DNA of 64,000 nt from JBDTNQ01 sp039933635 (lineage in GTDB: Bacteria > Acidobacteriota > Vicinamibacteria > Vicinamibacterales > SCN-69-37): positions 55,337 to 119,336 of the forward strand of contig JBDTNQ010000003.1 of NCBI GenBank assembly GCA_039933635.1, given 5' to 3'. The notes under the pieces were generated by a model, which saw nothing but the letters and a program-made list of their open reading frames with translations, was not told the DNA's origin and made no database searches. The translations under genes and the position numbers were made by a program. Positions within the stretch are counted from its first letter, which is position 1, and each line of letters begins with the position of its first letter. This document shows positions 35,083-42,470 of this stretch, piece by piece.

Positions 35083-35448
35083 CTAGTCGCGGCCGATCGC
35101 GAGCGCGACAATGGCGCGCACATCGAAAGGCTTCTCCACGACCGCAATCGCTCCGAGTTCACGGGCGCGGGCCTTCGTCTCTGGGCTGCCAAACGCCGTC
35201 ATCAGCACGAAACGGGCCGACGGCAGAAGTCCCCGGAGCTCTGCCAGCAAGTCGAGGTCCTGTCGATCGGGCAACTTCAAATCGAGCAGGACCACAGCGG
35301 GACCCTGCGCTGCCCCCTTCACCGCCGCTTCGCCATCGCCGGCTTCGATGACGTCGTAGCCCCGATCGCGGAGGGCTCTGCTGAGCGACCACCGAATGAG
35401 TGGCTCATCGTCGACGACCAGTGCCTGGGGAGCGATGGGGTGCTGCAT
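35083..35448 (-). CDS. Stand-alone response regulator receiver domain
   Basis: A 121-residue receiver with no output domain. It has the acidic pair V-D-D-E, the phospho-acceptor Asp in LLDLKLPD, M-T-A in the switch region and the conserved Lys in VEKPFD. It lies between the NtrC-type activator and the divergent kinase. Such single receivers often act as phosphate sinks or as relay intermediates. It is 56 bases upstream of the activator on the same strand, so likely cotranscribed. Confidence 0.9.
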   Translation of the reverse strand: MQHPIAPQALVVDDEPLIRWSLSRALRDRGYDVIEAGDGEAAVKGAAQGPAVVLLDLKLPDRQDLDLLAELRGLLPSARFVLMTAFGSPETKARARELGAIAVVEKPFDVRAIVALAIGRD

Positions 35449-35532
35449 CTGAGTGCGGAAAAGTTCGCGTGCCGCTCCAGGCGGCGAGTCTCTCCGGTTC
35501 CTTACTCAAGAATCGGACCAAGGTCCCCCGGG

Positions 35533-35561
35533 TTGAAACACCGCTAGTAAAGGCGCATCAT
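35533..35561 (+). promoter_or_regulatory. Candidate sigma-70 promoter of the FixL-like kinase
   Basis: TTGAAA (35533-35538), 17-base spacer, CATCAT (35556-35561). An AGGAG ribosome-binding site (35573-35577) follows, 7 bases before the ATG. Confidence 0.35.
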
Positions 35562-35584
35562 TCGCGCGGGACAGGAGAATATCC

Positions 35585-37063
35585 ATGGACTCCGCTCGAT
35601 CGCCCGGAAGCTCACAGCACGACCTGTCCGATCTACTTGCAGCGATCGTCCACTCGTCGAACGACGCCATCATCGCCAAGGATCAAGCCGGTCGCATTCT
35701 GACCTGGAACCACGCGGCGGAGGTCATGTACGGCTACACCGCAGCCGAAGTGGTCGGGCGTTCGATTTCGATTCTGATCCCTCCCGACCACGGCAACGAA
35801 CTGACGGACATCCTGGCGCGGATCGCTCGAGGCGAACGCGTGCCGCAATATGACACCGTCAGGATCACCAAGTCCGGCGCCTTGATCAGCGTGTCGCTCA
35901 GCGTCTCGCCCATTCACAACGGGGCGGGTGACGTGGTTGGCGCGTCCGCAATTGCCCGGGACGTCAGCGAGCGGAACCGGATGTCGACCGCGCTCGAAGC
36001 GAGCGAACGGCGTTGGCAGGCGGTGGTCGACGCGGCCGTAGACGGAATCGTCGTCATCGACCGCCGAGGGCGGATCGAGTCCTTCAACGCCGCCGCGGAG
36101 AGACTCTTCGGCTATGCGGCTCCAGAGGTGATCTCCAGGAATATCAACGTGCTCATGCCGAGTCCTTATCGAGAGGAGCATGATGGCTACCTCGCGCGGT
36201 ATCTCGCCACCGGCGAAGAACATGTGATCGGGCTCGGTCGGCAGGTCTCCGGGCGGCGCAGCGATGGTTCGACCTTCCCCCTCCACCTATCCGTGGGCAC
36301 CATTGCCCAGGGGGCCGAATTGCGGTTCGTTGGCATCATCCACGACCTCACCAACCGCGTGCGGGCGGAAGAGCAGTTGCGCGAGCAGATGGCGTTGGCG
36401 CGGCTTGGCGAGATGGCCGCGGTCATCGCACACGAAGTGCGAAACCCGCTGGCGGCTGTATCAGGCGCCATCCAGATGATCAGGGACACGCTCAGGCCCG
36501 AGAGTGATGAAGCGACGATCGCCAGGGAAGTCTTGTCGCGACTCGGCGCCCTCAACAACCTGACGAATGACCTGTTGCTGTTTGCCAGGCCGCCGCGACC
36601 CAACATCGTTGCGTTGGATATCGGTCATATGTTGCGGATGATGGTGCGGCTGCTGGCCACGGACCCTGCCCTGGAAGGTGCCGATCTCCAGTTGGAAGGT
36701 GCATCGGCGCTGGTGCTGGGCGACGTCGATCTGTTGCCGATTGTGCTGCAGAATCTCCTGACCAACGCCGGTCAGGCCGTCAAGGGCGCGGGTACGATCT
36801 ACATCGCGATCGCCGCAGAAGCCGAGCGAGTGACGGTGCAAATTCGCGACACAGGGCCCGGCATTCCTCCGGAAGTCCGCGCGCGCCTCTTTCAACCGTT
36901 CGTGACGACCAAGGCTCGCGGAACGGGTCTCGGGCTATCCACGGCGAAACGCTTGATTGAAGCGATGGAGGGTCATCTCGACATCGATTCACCACCTGGC
37001 CGGGGGACCGTGGTGAACATTTCCCTGCGGTCTGCCGAAGCCCCCCTGGCGTTGGTTCCCTGA
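35585..37063 (+). CDS. FixL-like heme-PAS histidine kinase
   Basis: A 492-residue soluble kinase with no membrane segment: PAS 1 (~15-130), PAS 2 (~140-258), HisKA with His283 in VIAHEVRNPLA, and HATPase with DTGPGIP and GTGLGLSTAKRLIE. PAS 2 closely follows FixL's oxygen sensor: AAERLFGY, N-x-L-M-P-x-P-Y-R, His199 in EEHDGYLARY and Arg219 in IGLGRQVSGRR, the positions of FixL's heme-ligand histidine and oxygen-contacting arginine. I infer a heme-based oxygen sensor. It lacks FixL's membrane anchor. Likely partners are the two response regulators encoded divergently. Confidence 0.88.
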   Translation: MDSARSPGSSQHDLSDLLAAIVHSSNDAIIAKDQAGRILTWNHAAEVMYGYTAAEVVGRSISILIPPDHGNELTDILARIARGERVPQYDTVRITKSGALISVSLSVSPIHNGAGDVVGASAIARDVSERNRMSTALEASERRWQAVVDAAVDGIVVIDRRGRIESFNAAAERLFGYAAPEVISRNINVLMPSPYREEHDGYLARYLATGEEHVIGLGRQVSGRRSDGSTFPLHLSVGTIAQGAELRFVGIIHDLTNRVRAEEQLREQMALARLGEMAAVIAHEVRNPLAAVSGAIQMIRDTLRPESDEATIAREVLSRLGALNNLTNDLLLFARPPRPNIVALDIGHMLRMMVRLLATDPALEGADLQLEGASALVLGDVDLLPIVLQNLLTNAGQAVKGAGTIYIAIAAEAERVTVQIRDTGPGIPPEVRARLFQPFVTTKARGTGLGLSTAKRLIEAMEGHLDIDSPPGRGTVVNISLRSAEAPLALVP

Positions 37064-37268
37064 CAGACGGACCGAGCGAATTCTCGCGGTTGAGACTGGA
37101 AATGTCGCAGCGGACCCGACGCGCCTGGACGCGAGGCGAAAGAACCTGCGACAAGACCTTGAGTCCCGCGCTGGAACCGGCGCGAAACCCCGCGGCGACT
37201 CAGGAGAAGTCGCGGAGGTGCCCAGCGTCGAGAGTCGCGACGTCGATGCCGTCCAGAACGGCGCACGC

Positions 37269-37284
37269 TGGCACGGCCGTTGCT
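37269..37284 (+). promoter_or_regulatory. Consensus sigma-54 promoter of the universal stress protein gene
   Basis: TGGCACGGCCGTTGCT is a full match to TGGCACG-N4-TTGCW. The GG (37270-37271) and GC (37282-37283) are 10 bases apart. Predicted start near 37295, 56 bases before the ATG. Repeated GTCGC/GCGAC elements lie upstream (37104, 37149, 37196, 37209, and the palindrome GTCGCGAC at 37234-37241) and could bind the activator. Confidence 0.8.
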
Positions 37285-37350
37285 CAACACGTGGGCATCA
37301 CGCCCTGATCCGCGCGAGGCCGCGGGCAGTGGACCCAAGGGAGAACGCCG

Positions 37351-37857
37351 ATGATCGCGCTGAAGCACGTGCTCGTTGCCACGGATTTTGAACCCGCGTC
37401 CGAGTCGGCTCTTACGTACGGGCGCGCGCTCGCCAGGGCGTTCCACGGCCGTCTGACCCTCGTGCACGTCACGGAGGACATCGTTGCCAAGTTACTGGCG
37501 GCGGCTGCGACCAGCGCGTACGCCGGTGACCTGCGCAAAGCACAGGCAGATCTCCAGGCGGACACGCTGAGCCGGCTGGAAGCATTGCTCAGTGACGAGG
37601 ACCGTCGCGACCTTCAGGCACAGGCGATCAGCCTGACGTCGAATTCGATTGCGGGTGCCATCGTCGACTGCGCCGAGTCGTCGCGCGCGGATCTGCTGAT
37701 TCTCGGCACGCATGGACGCGGCATGGTCAGGCATCTCATGCTCGGCACCGTCGCCGAACGCGTCGTGCGGACGGCACCGTGCCCGGTCCTGACGGTTCGT
37801 CATCCAGAGCACGAGTTCGTGCTGCCAGATGCCTTGCAGACGATCGCGCACACGTGA
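37351..37857 (+). CDS. Universal stress protein (UspA family)
   Basis: A 168-residue single-domain Usp protein. It starts LKHVLVATDFEPASESAL and ends with the ATP-binding signature GTHGRGMVRHLMLGTVAERV followed by CPVLTVR, matching G-x2-G-x9-G-S/T. It is probably an ATP-binding stress or hypoxia protein in the cytoplasm. A ribosome-binding site AAGGGAGA lies 6 bases before the ATG. The consensus sigma-54 promoter upstream ties it to the adjacent NtrC-type regulator. Confidence 0.93.
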   Translation: MIALKHVLVATDFEPASESALTYGRALARAFHGRLTLVHVTEDIVAKLLAAAATSAYAGDLRKAQADLQADTLSRLEALLSDEDRRDLQAQAISLTSNSIAGAIVDCAESSRADLLILGTHGRGMVRHLMLGTVAERVVRTAPCPVLTVRHPEHEFVLPDALQTIAHT

Positions 37858-37939
37858 GGCGGGCCATCGTGCGGCGCTGGGTGGGAGCGGCGCTGCTCGT
37901 GCTCCCGTGGGGCTTTGGCGCATCACCGCAGTCGAGGCC

Positions 37940-39421
37940 TTACGAGTCCGTCGGACCTGCTGACGAAGCCGCACCTCGGTCGGAGGAGGGTCCACCAAGA
38001 ATGCGAGCGATCACGTCCGCCGCACTGTAGGTGCCGCGACCATCCTCGAGAAACTGCTGAATGCCCATTGCGAGATCGTCTCCGGCAGTCACGAGACCTT
38101 GCTCGACGTGTCGGCCCGCCCGCACTTGTCCAAGACCCACGTTGGCCATGAGGGCATTGCAAACACATTTGCGTCCGATCGTGTCCTCGAAATCGCCGCC
38201 TTTGCCAACGTAGACGGACGTCGGCTCGGCGGGGCATCGGAATCCGACGGCGCCGTCCGGCATCCGGTACGGCTCGCGCAGATAGCCCAGGTCGCAGATT
38301 CGCGGCCGCATCAGGAAGAGCCGGTCGTCGGCCAGCGTTCCTCGCAGGCGAACCACCTTGAACGGGAATCCCGCCGGCGACGCCCTCGGATCGGTGAAGA
38401 CCTGGATCGATCGGTCGGAGACGCGCGCGAGGATCTCGCGGCGATAGTCGTCGCGGATGCCAGACTCCTCACAGAAGGCGAACGCGGTCCCTACCTGGAT
38501 CCCCGCCGCGCCGTGCTCGAGCGCAGCACGGAGGCCGTCGGCGCTGCCATAGCCGCCGGCCAGCCAGAATGGCAGGCCGATGTCGCGAAGGCGCTTCAAA
38601 TCGACCTCATCGCGTTCGCCATATACGGGTTCGCCGCGCCGGTTGAGCTGAAGCTTGCCCCGCGGCGGGGCGTTGTGGCCACCCGCGGCCGGTCCCTCTA
38701 CGACGAACCCATCGACACGGCCGTTCGATTTGCGCGCCAGGGTGAGCGCCAACACGTCGGAGGCGACGATGGCGAGAAACAACGGACGTCGGAGCGGCGG
38801 TAGCTCGCCTGGCAGGAACTCGCGCGGTGAGAAAGTGAGGGTGGTGTCATCGCCGGCGACCGCGCCGGTCACGTGCAACGGATACGCGGCGTCTTCATGG
38901 CGGGCGAGTCGATCGAGCGCTCCGGGCACGCGGTTCGGAATGCCGGCCCCCATCAAGATGTACCCGACTCCGGCGAGCATGGCGCCGTACATCGACGGCA
39001 GGTGTGGCACCTGGATCTTCTCCAGATAGTTGATGCCGACGTCGTTCGCGTGGCCCTCGCGCGCCAGCGTCACCTCGGCGAAGTTCGCCAGGATGCACAA
39101 CTCCTGTAACTCCCGGCTGTTGTATCGCTCGTGCATCGGGACCGTCTTGTATGACGCCAGGGCCGACTTGCCTCCGGCCACGTAGTACGCGCTCCACGCA
39201 CGCTCGGCCATCGAGGGGATGGGAAAGCGATCGAGGGCCCGTCGCATATGTCCGCCCGGATCGCCATCCTGCAGCCGGCGCGCCAGCACTTGCTCGAGTG
39301 CCGTGCCCGACACGACACCGAGCTGGCCGAGCCGTGACACTGTCGCGGCCAGGCGCCAGTTCGACACGGCAACGCCCATCCCGCCCTGGATGATCTGCGG
39401 TACCACCGATTCGGCCGTCAT
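37940..39421 (-). CDS. Nitronate monooxygenase-like flavoprotein
   Basis: A 493-residue TIM-barrel FMN protein. The N-terminus P-Q-I-I-Q-G-G-M-G-V-A-V-S carries the FMN-binding Q-G-x-M-G. Later parts include F-V-V-E-G-P-A-A-G-G-H (phosphate-binding and catalytic-His region) and G-A-A-G-I-Q-V-G-T-A-F. It is longer than classical nitronate monooxygenases (about 320-380) with an extra C-terminal region containing C-N-A-L. ATG 39421 is chosen, 13 bases after the SulP stop, because the barrel begins there. It is the last gene of a three-gene operon with DUF6544 and SulP genes. Confidence 0.83.
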   Translation of the reverse strand: MTAESVVPQIIQGGMGVAVSNWRLAATVSRLGQLGVVSGTALEQVLARRLQDGDPGGHMRRALDRFPIPSMAERAWSAYYVAGGKSALASYKTVPMHERYNSRELQELCILANFAEVTLAREGHANDVGINYLEKIQVPHLPSMYGAMLAGVGYILMGAGIPNRVPGALDRLARHEDAAYPLHVTGAVAGDDTTLTFSPREFLPGELPPLRRPLFLAIVASDVLALTLARKSNGRVDGFVVEGPAAGGHNAPPRGKLQLNRRGEPVYGERDEVDLKRLRDIGLPFWLAGGYGSADGLRAALEHGAAGIQVGTAFAFCEESGIRDDYRREILARVSDRSIQVFTDPRASPAGFPFKVVRLRGTLADDRLFLMRPRICDLGYLREPYRMPDGAVGFRCPAEPTSVYVGKGGDFEDTIGRKCVCNALMANVGLGQVRAGRHVEQGLVTAGDDLAMGIQQFLEDGRGTYSAADVIARILGGPSSDRGAASSAGPTDS

Positions 39422-39434
39422 CTTCACGAGGTCC

Positions 39435-41156
39435 TCATACGTCTCGGGCCTCGGGATGGGCCTTGACGTGTATCTCCACGGCGCGCCGCAGGGCGTCCGT
39501 GATGCTGATGCAGATGTTCGCGGCATCGATATGCCGCTCGAAGGCGGCCCGCGCGATCATGCGTGCAGGCTGTGCCCGCGCCCCGCAGAGCAGGAGATGG
39601 CGCCCGGACGCCTGCAACGATTCGGCAAGCGATTCGAACGCGTGCATGCCCGTGGCATCGATCGCCGTCATGTTTCGCAGGCGCAGGATCACGACTTCGG
39701 GCGGCTCGCCGATGTCCTTGATCGCCGACGCGAGCTTGTCGGTCGAGCCGAACAGGAACGGTCCGTGAACGCGCACGATACCCACGTAGTCCGGGATCAC
39801 CTGATTGTGGAGCGTGTGGATGTTGGCGTCGCGAACGTACTCATCGGTCACGACCGAAACCGTCGTGGTATCCGCCACGCGCTTGATGAAGAGCAGGGCG
39901 GCCAGAACCATGCCGACGCTGACGGCGACGGTCAGGTCGGCGAAGACCGTGAGCGCAAATGTGGTGGCCCAGACGGCGATATCGGCCGGAGTGAGACGCA
40001 GCAGTTCCGGGATCTCGGCCCAGTCCCCCATGTTGTAGGCCACGACCAGAAGGATGGCGGCCAGCACCGACAACGGAATGAACCGCGCCAGCGGCGCACC
40101 AACGAGGAGAATCGTCGCCAGCGTCAACGCGTGCACGAGCCCCGAGATGGGTGTCAGGGCGCCGGAACGGATGTTCGTCGCCGTGCGAGCGATGGCACCC
40201 GTGGCCGGCAGCCCGCCGAAGAACGGCGACGCGATGTTCGCGAGCCCCTGCGCAACGAGCTCGACGTTGGAGTCGTGCCGATCACCACTCATGCGATCGG
40301 CGACCATCGCGGACATCAGCGATTCGATCGCGCCGAGCATCGCCACCGTCAGCGCCGGCACGAGGAGACCCCCGATGAGCTCGACCTTGAACGTTGGTAT
40401 ATGGAAAGGGGGCAGGCCCGGCGGAATGCCGCCAAAGCGCGTGCCGATCGTCTCGACGTGGAGACCGAGCAGCGCCACGGCCGCCGTTCCCGCCACCAGC
40501 GCGATGATCGTCCCCGGTACTCGCTTTGTGACACGCGCCACGACGACGATGACGACCAGGGTGGCGACGGCGAGGGTGGTCGCCTCGGGCGACCATGTGC
40601 GCCAGGCACTCGCCAGCAACTCCAGTCGCGGAATCAGATCGCCGGGAACGCTGGCGACATCGAGACCGAACAAGTCCCGGATCTGCGTACTCGCAATCAG
40701 CACCGCGATGCCGTTCGTAAAGCCGACGACGACCGGTCGCGGAATGAATCTGACGGCGGATCCCATGCCCGTCACGCCCAGCCCGACGAGCATGACGCCG
40801 GCGAGAACGGTGCAGACGAACAAACCGTCGACGCCGTGCCGCGCGACGATGCCGGCGACGATGACGACGAACGCGCCTGTAGGGCCGCCGATCTGCAGTT
40901 GCGACCCGCCGAACAGCGAGATCAGCCCACCGGCCACGATGGCGGTGTAGATCCCGGCCTGCGGGGTGAGGCCCGAGGAGATTGCGAAGGCCATCGCGAG
41001 CGGCAGCGCGACGAGTCCCACGGTCACCCCAGCCGTGGCATCGGCGAGCGCCGTGCGACGGTTGTAGACGCGAAGGGCGCCGAAGAGCTTCGGGAGAGGA
41101 AATGGGAAACGCGATTCGAGAGGCGTGTTGCCCGAGGGTTGGCGCTTGGTGCTCAT
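39435..41156 (-). CDS. SulP-family anion transporter with STAS domain
   Basis: A 573-residue inner-membrane transporter. About twelve membrane segments begin at T-A-L-A-D-A-T-A-G-V-T-V-G-L-V-A-L-P-L-A-M-A-F-A, the SulP signature. G-L-A-N-I-A-S-P-F-F-G-G-L-P-A-T-G-A-I-A-R-T is the second conserved block. The C-terminal ~120 residues are a STAS domain (VVILRLRNMTAIDATGMHAF). The ion may be sulfate, bicarbonate or another anion. ATG 41156 overlaps the upstream DUF6544 gene by 4 bases; the longer open frame is rejected for that reason. Confidence 0.93.
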   Translation of the reverse strand: MSTKRQPSGNTPLESRFPFPLPKLFGALRVYNRRTALADATAGVTVGLVALPLAMAFAISSGLTPQAGIYTAIVAGGLISLFGGSQLQIGGPTGAFVVIVAGIVARHGVDGLFVCTVLAGVMLVGLGVTGMGSAVRFIPRPVVVGFTNGIAVLIASTQIRDLFGLDVASVPGDLIPRLELLASAWRTWSPEATTLAVATLVVIVVVARVTKRVPGTIIALVAGTAAVALLGLHVETIGTRFGGIPPGLPPFHIPTFKVELIGGLLVPALTVAMLGAIESLMSAMVADRMSGDRHDSNVELVAQGLANIASPFFGGLPATGAIARTATNIRSGALTPISGLVHALTLATILLVGAPLARFIPLSVLAAILLVVAYNMGDWAEIPELLRLTPADIAVWATTFALTVFADLTVAVSVGMVLAALLFIKRVADTTTVSVVTDEYVRDANIHTLHNQVIPDYVGIVRVHGPFLFGSTDKLASAIKDIGEPPEVVILRLRNMTAIDATGMHAFESLAESLQASGRHLLLCGARAQPARMIARAAFERHIDAANICISITDALRRAVEIHVKAHPEARDV

Positions 41157-42277
41157 GAAGGGAAGGGGCCCGATGAGTTGCTCACGTTGTAGGCGATATT
41201 CGTCAGCTCGAACGTGGCGTACGTGAACGCTCCGTTTGCCGTCGTCCATCGCGCCTCGGCGGTCGCCGCCACGCGGCGGTTGCCGAACCATCGATAGGAA
41301 GAGACCGGCGTCGTCCATCGCTCGCGAGCGAAGGTCGTGCCGTCCGCGGAACGATACCGATCGTCGGAGATGAAGTTCGTGAGGGCTCCGTTCTCGTCGA
41401 ACGTCAGTTCCGCTTCAATCGTGTGGCCTGCATTCGAGAACTGCGCCCGGACGGTCTGGTCGTCGACGGTCTGCCAGGTGACGGGCGCGGTCACGAGGAC
41501 GGCAGGCGCCAACAGGCAGATGTCGTTGAAGAGCGTCACCGTCTCGCTCTGGTCCATCTCTGGCCCATCGGCCCTGACGACGGTCACGGCGCCGGCCACC
41601 CTGACGCGGAACGTCGCGTGAGCGCCTTGGTACACGTGGAGCGCTTCGACCGGGATGCCCGCCCGCCGCGCTCGCATCAGGAACCATCGCGACGCTGGAG
41701 CCACGCGGCTGAATTGCTCCGTCGTCGATGCCATGTACGCGTCGCTGGCCTTCTCGCGAATGCCGCCGCGAAACTGCAGGCGATAGTTGTGGATGCGTGG
41801 ACGGCCGACGGCTCCCGCGTATCGGAGGTACCGCTGCACGGGCCGTGGCAGGGCGGCAATGTCGGCCTCCGCGATCTGATCCAGGGCCGGCACTGCCACA
41901 ACAGTGTCCGCGCTGACGCCACGGGCGTACTCGGTCCCGAAGCTCCATGGCGCGTGCAGCAGGCTCGCGACGCCGATGGGGATGACGAGCATGAGATTGG
42001 CGATCGAGCCCATGCGCGCGGCGTTCCAGGCGCCCACGATGGCGAGTTGAGAGAGCACGAGCGCCGGCAGGGCGAGCGTCCACCACTGATCGGGCGCAGC
42101 CACCACCAGGGCAGCGGCCGCCACCCAGAGGATGGCGGTCAGCAGCCAGACGAGTCTCATCGGTCTGGACACCGACATCGACAGACTAGGAACGGAGGCT
42201 GGACTGAGCGCCTTGGCGAATCCGATGACGTGAATCAGACCGTGTAGGCCCATCAGGAGTGCGAGCGCCCACCTCAT
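41153..42277 (-). CDS. DUF6544-like membrane protein
   Basis: A 374-residue protein with four N-terminal membrane segments (MGLHGLIHVIGFAKAL is a DoxX-like first helix) and a C-terminal soluble domain starting L-P-R-P-V-Q-R-Y-L-R-Y-A-G. That start, a F-R-G-G-I-R segment and the long beta-rich remainder resemble the DUF6544/DUF6920 family, function unknown. ATG 42277 is used; the same frame runs on to 42589 but only opposite the neighbouring gene. It leads the SulP/nitronate monooxygenase operon. A sigma-54 promoter match ends 14 bases before the start codon. Confidence 0.75.
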   Translation of the reverse strand: MRWALALLMGLHGLIHVIGFAKALSPASVPSLSMSVSRPMRLVWLLTAILWVAAAALVVAAPDQWWTLALPALVLSQLAIVGAWNAARMGSIANLMLVIPIGVASLLHAPWSFGTEYARGVSADTVVAVPALDQIAEADIAALPRPVQRYLRYAGAVGRPRIHNYRLQFRGGIREKASDAYMASTTEQFSRVAPASRWFLMRARRAGIPVEALHVYQGAHATFRVRVAGAVTVVRADGPEMDQSETVTLFNDICLLAPAVLVTAPVTWQTVDDQTVRAQFSNAGHTIEAELTFDENGALTNFISDDRYRSADGTTFARERWTTPVSSYRWFGNRRVAATAEARWTTANGAFTYATFELTNIAYNVSNSSGPFPS

Positions 42278-42289
42278 GCGACCGTCCCA

Positions 42290-42305
42290 CGCAACCCGGG
42301 TGCCA
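42290..42305 (-). promoter_or_regulatory. Consensus sigma-54 promoter of the DUF6544-SulP-NMO operon
   Basis: On the minus strand the sequence reads TGGCACCCGGGTTGCG, an exact TGGCAC-N5-TTGC match. GG is at 42304-42303 and GC at 42292-42291. The predicted start is near 42279, only about 2 bases before ATG 42277, so the mRNA would be almost leaderless. Confidence 0.7.
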
Positions 42306-42354
42306 GCGATGGGGTGCCCGCGCTCAAGCCTGGGGCAAGCGAACCGGGAGCGGA

Positions 42355-42372
42355 GTGCGGAACTTCCCGCAG
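42355..42372. promoter_or_regulatory. Candidate activator-binding palindrome between divergent sigma-54 promoters
   Basis: Read on the minus strand this is CTGCGGGAAGTTCCGCAC. It matches CTGCGGGAAACTCCGCAG at 53508-53525 upstream of the cbb3 operon at 15 of 18 positions. It is centred about 84 bases from one predicted start and 105 from the other, a usual distance for NtrC-type enhancer sites. Confidence 0.6.
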
Positions 42373-42442
42373 TGAGCGCGAAATCTCCAAGCCCTCCCGC
42401 GGCATGGCACCGGCCAGAATCCGGCGCGCGCCTGCCGTCCCG

Positions 42443-42458
42443 CGGCACTCTCTTTGCC
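42443..42458 (+). promoter_or_regulatory. Candidate sigma-54 promoter of the GNAT/acyl-CoA synthetase gene
   Basis: CGGCACTCTCTTTGCC: one change from TGGCAC-N5-TTGC. GG at 42444-42445 and GC at 42456-42457. The GC lies 14 bases before ATG 42471, the same distance as in the divergent promoter. Confidence 0.6.
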
Positions 42459-42470
42459 CCTGGACGCCTC

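Noticed and set aside
37854..38030. Short plus-strand frame resembling a signal peptide after the Usp gene
   Set aside because: GTG at 37854 gives a hydrophobic N-terminus, but the frame ends after about 58 codons and runs into the convergent nitronate monooxygenase gene. There is no independent support.
39219..41192. 657-codon plus-strand open frame
   Set aside because: Opposite SulP and the nitronate monooxygenase start; composition is charged low-complexity (D, R, Q, G) typical of shadows.
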